DNA from: Anaerolineales bacterium
Lineage (GTDB): Bacteria > Chloroflexota > Anaerolineae > Anaerolineales > Villigracilaceae
Length of the DNA stretch: 6,022 bases
NCBI GenBank assembly: GCA_016928525.1
Contig: JAFGKO010000145.1
Coordinates: forward strand, 1 to 6,022
Direction of reading: 5' to 3'
Positions 5,650-6,022 of the stretch are shown here, one piece after another. The translations under genes were made by a program, and so were the position numbers. The notes under the pieces are model-generated. The model saw nothing but the letters and a program-made list of their open reading frames with translations, was not told the origin of the DNA and did no database searches. Position 1 is the stretch's first letter; each line of letters opens with the position of its first letter.

Positions 5650-6022
5650 CTAGCCTGTGCCGAACTGCCTGTCTCCCGCATCACCCAGGCCGGGGACGAT
5701 GTAGGCATGCTCGTTCAGATGGTCATCGATGGCGGCCAGATAGATGGGGATATCGGGGTGCGCATCCTGCATGGCCTTGATGCCTTCCGGCGCGGCGATC
5801 AAGCCGACGAACTTGATCTTCTTGACGCCCCAGCGCTTCAACACGTCAGCGGTGGCGGTGGCCGAACCGCCGGTAGCAAGCATCGGGTCCAGAATGAGGC
5901 AAACGGATACGGTCGGTTCGAGCGGGAGTTTATTATAGTATTCCACCGGACGCAGGGTCTTTTCATCTCGATAGATGCCGATGTGCCAGACTTCCGCGCT
6001 GGGCATCAGTTCCCAGACGCCT
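5650..6022 (-). CDS. upp: Uracil phosphoribosyltransferase, C-terminal part (cut by window edge)
   Basis: The last 123 residues of a protein that is normally about 208 long; the frame stays open to the right edge ([12 protein letters not shown]..., matching the family GVLELIPSA). The enzyme converts uracil and PRPP to UMP and pyrophosphate in the cytosolic pyrimidine salvage pathway. The PRPP-binding loop is clear in [16 protein letters not shown], followed by [20 protein letters not shown] and the uracil-binding end [21 protein letters not shown], which closely follows the E. coli Upp C-terminus. The missing first ~85 residues lie outside the window. It is the first gene seen of the minus-strand run and is followed two bases later by the thiamine-binding gene, so they are almost certainly cotranscribed. 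Confidence 0.96.
   Translation of the reverse strand, partial: GVWELMPSAEVWHIGIYRDEKTLRPVEYYNKLPLEPTVSVCLILDPMLATGGSATATADVLKRWGVKKIKFVGLIAAPEGIKAMQDAHPDIPIYLAAIDDHLNEHAYIVPGLGDAGDRQFGTG

Overview
The window looks like a stretch of bacterial chromosome, about 55-58% GC by eye. Every convincing gene lies on the minus strand, so the region is transcribed from right to left. Gene content (upp, a thiamine-binding MTH1187-type protein, a PEMT/ICMT-like membrane methyltransferase, a zinc alcohol dehydrogenase, an SLC13 permease with RCK_C domains, a Rid-family protein, a small soluble methyltransferase), the AGGAG-type ribosome sites and the intergenic palindromic repeats of the 'CTGAGCGCAGCGA' kind are compatible with an environmental Chloroflexota (Anaerolineae-like) genome. 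That assignment is inference from overall flavour, not proof. UGA, UAG and UAA all serve as ordinary stops at the expected ends of genes, so the standard code applies.

Layout in transcription order (right to left): 6022-5650 is the C-terminal part of uracil phosphoribosyltransferase (upp), cut by the window edge. Two bases later comes a 103-residue thiamine-binding (MTH1187/YqgV) protein, 5647-5336, whose stop codon lies inside an inverted repeat (5260-5340). After that repeat follows a 183-residue integral-membrane methyltransferase (5208-4657), then a second palindromic repeat (4544-4655), then a zinc-dependent alcohol dehydrogenase (4527-3481). A 591-residue SLC13-type transporter (3372-1597) comes next and is closed by a strong hairpin terminator (1509-1545). 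A Rid-family protein (1464-1081) and a class I SAM-dependent methyltransferase (1066-329) form a tight two-gene unit. Last is a 70-residue protein with two membrane segments (238-26), whose end overlaps a plus-strand terminator belonging to a gene to the left of the window.

The most interesting point is the soluble methyltransferase. Its reading frame is interrupted by two consecutive in-frame UGA codons (770-772 and 767-769) immediately after the conserved strand-4 motif 'FDIALLSWSL', and it then continues in the same frame for 145 further codons with normal methyltransferase sequence. Directly downstream is a perfect 7-bp stem with a GGUGC loop, whose loop begins 17 and 20 nt after the two UGAs. 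That spacing and the G at the loop start fit the general description of bacterial SECIS elements. The gene is therefore either a candidate Sec-Sec (or Sec-containing) methyltransferase or a gene broken by two nonsense changes. No selenium machinery (selA/B/C/D) is visible in the window to decide this.

There is no gene-free stretch longer than about 135 bases. The three largest gaps (1465-1596, 4528-4656, 5209-5335) each hold a hairpin or inverted repeat, described below. No tRNA, rRNA, CRISPR array, insertion sequence or phage gene was seen.
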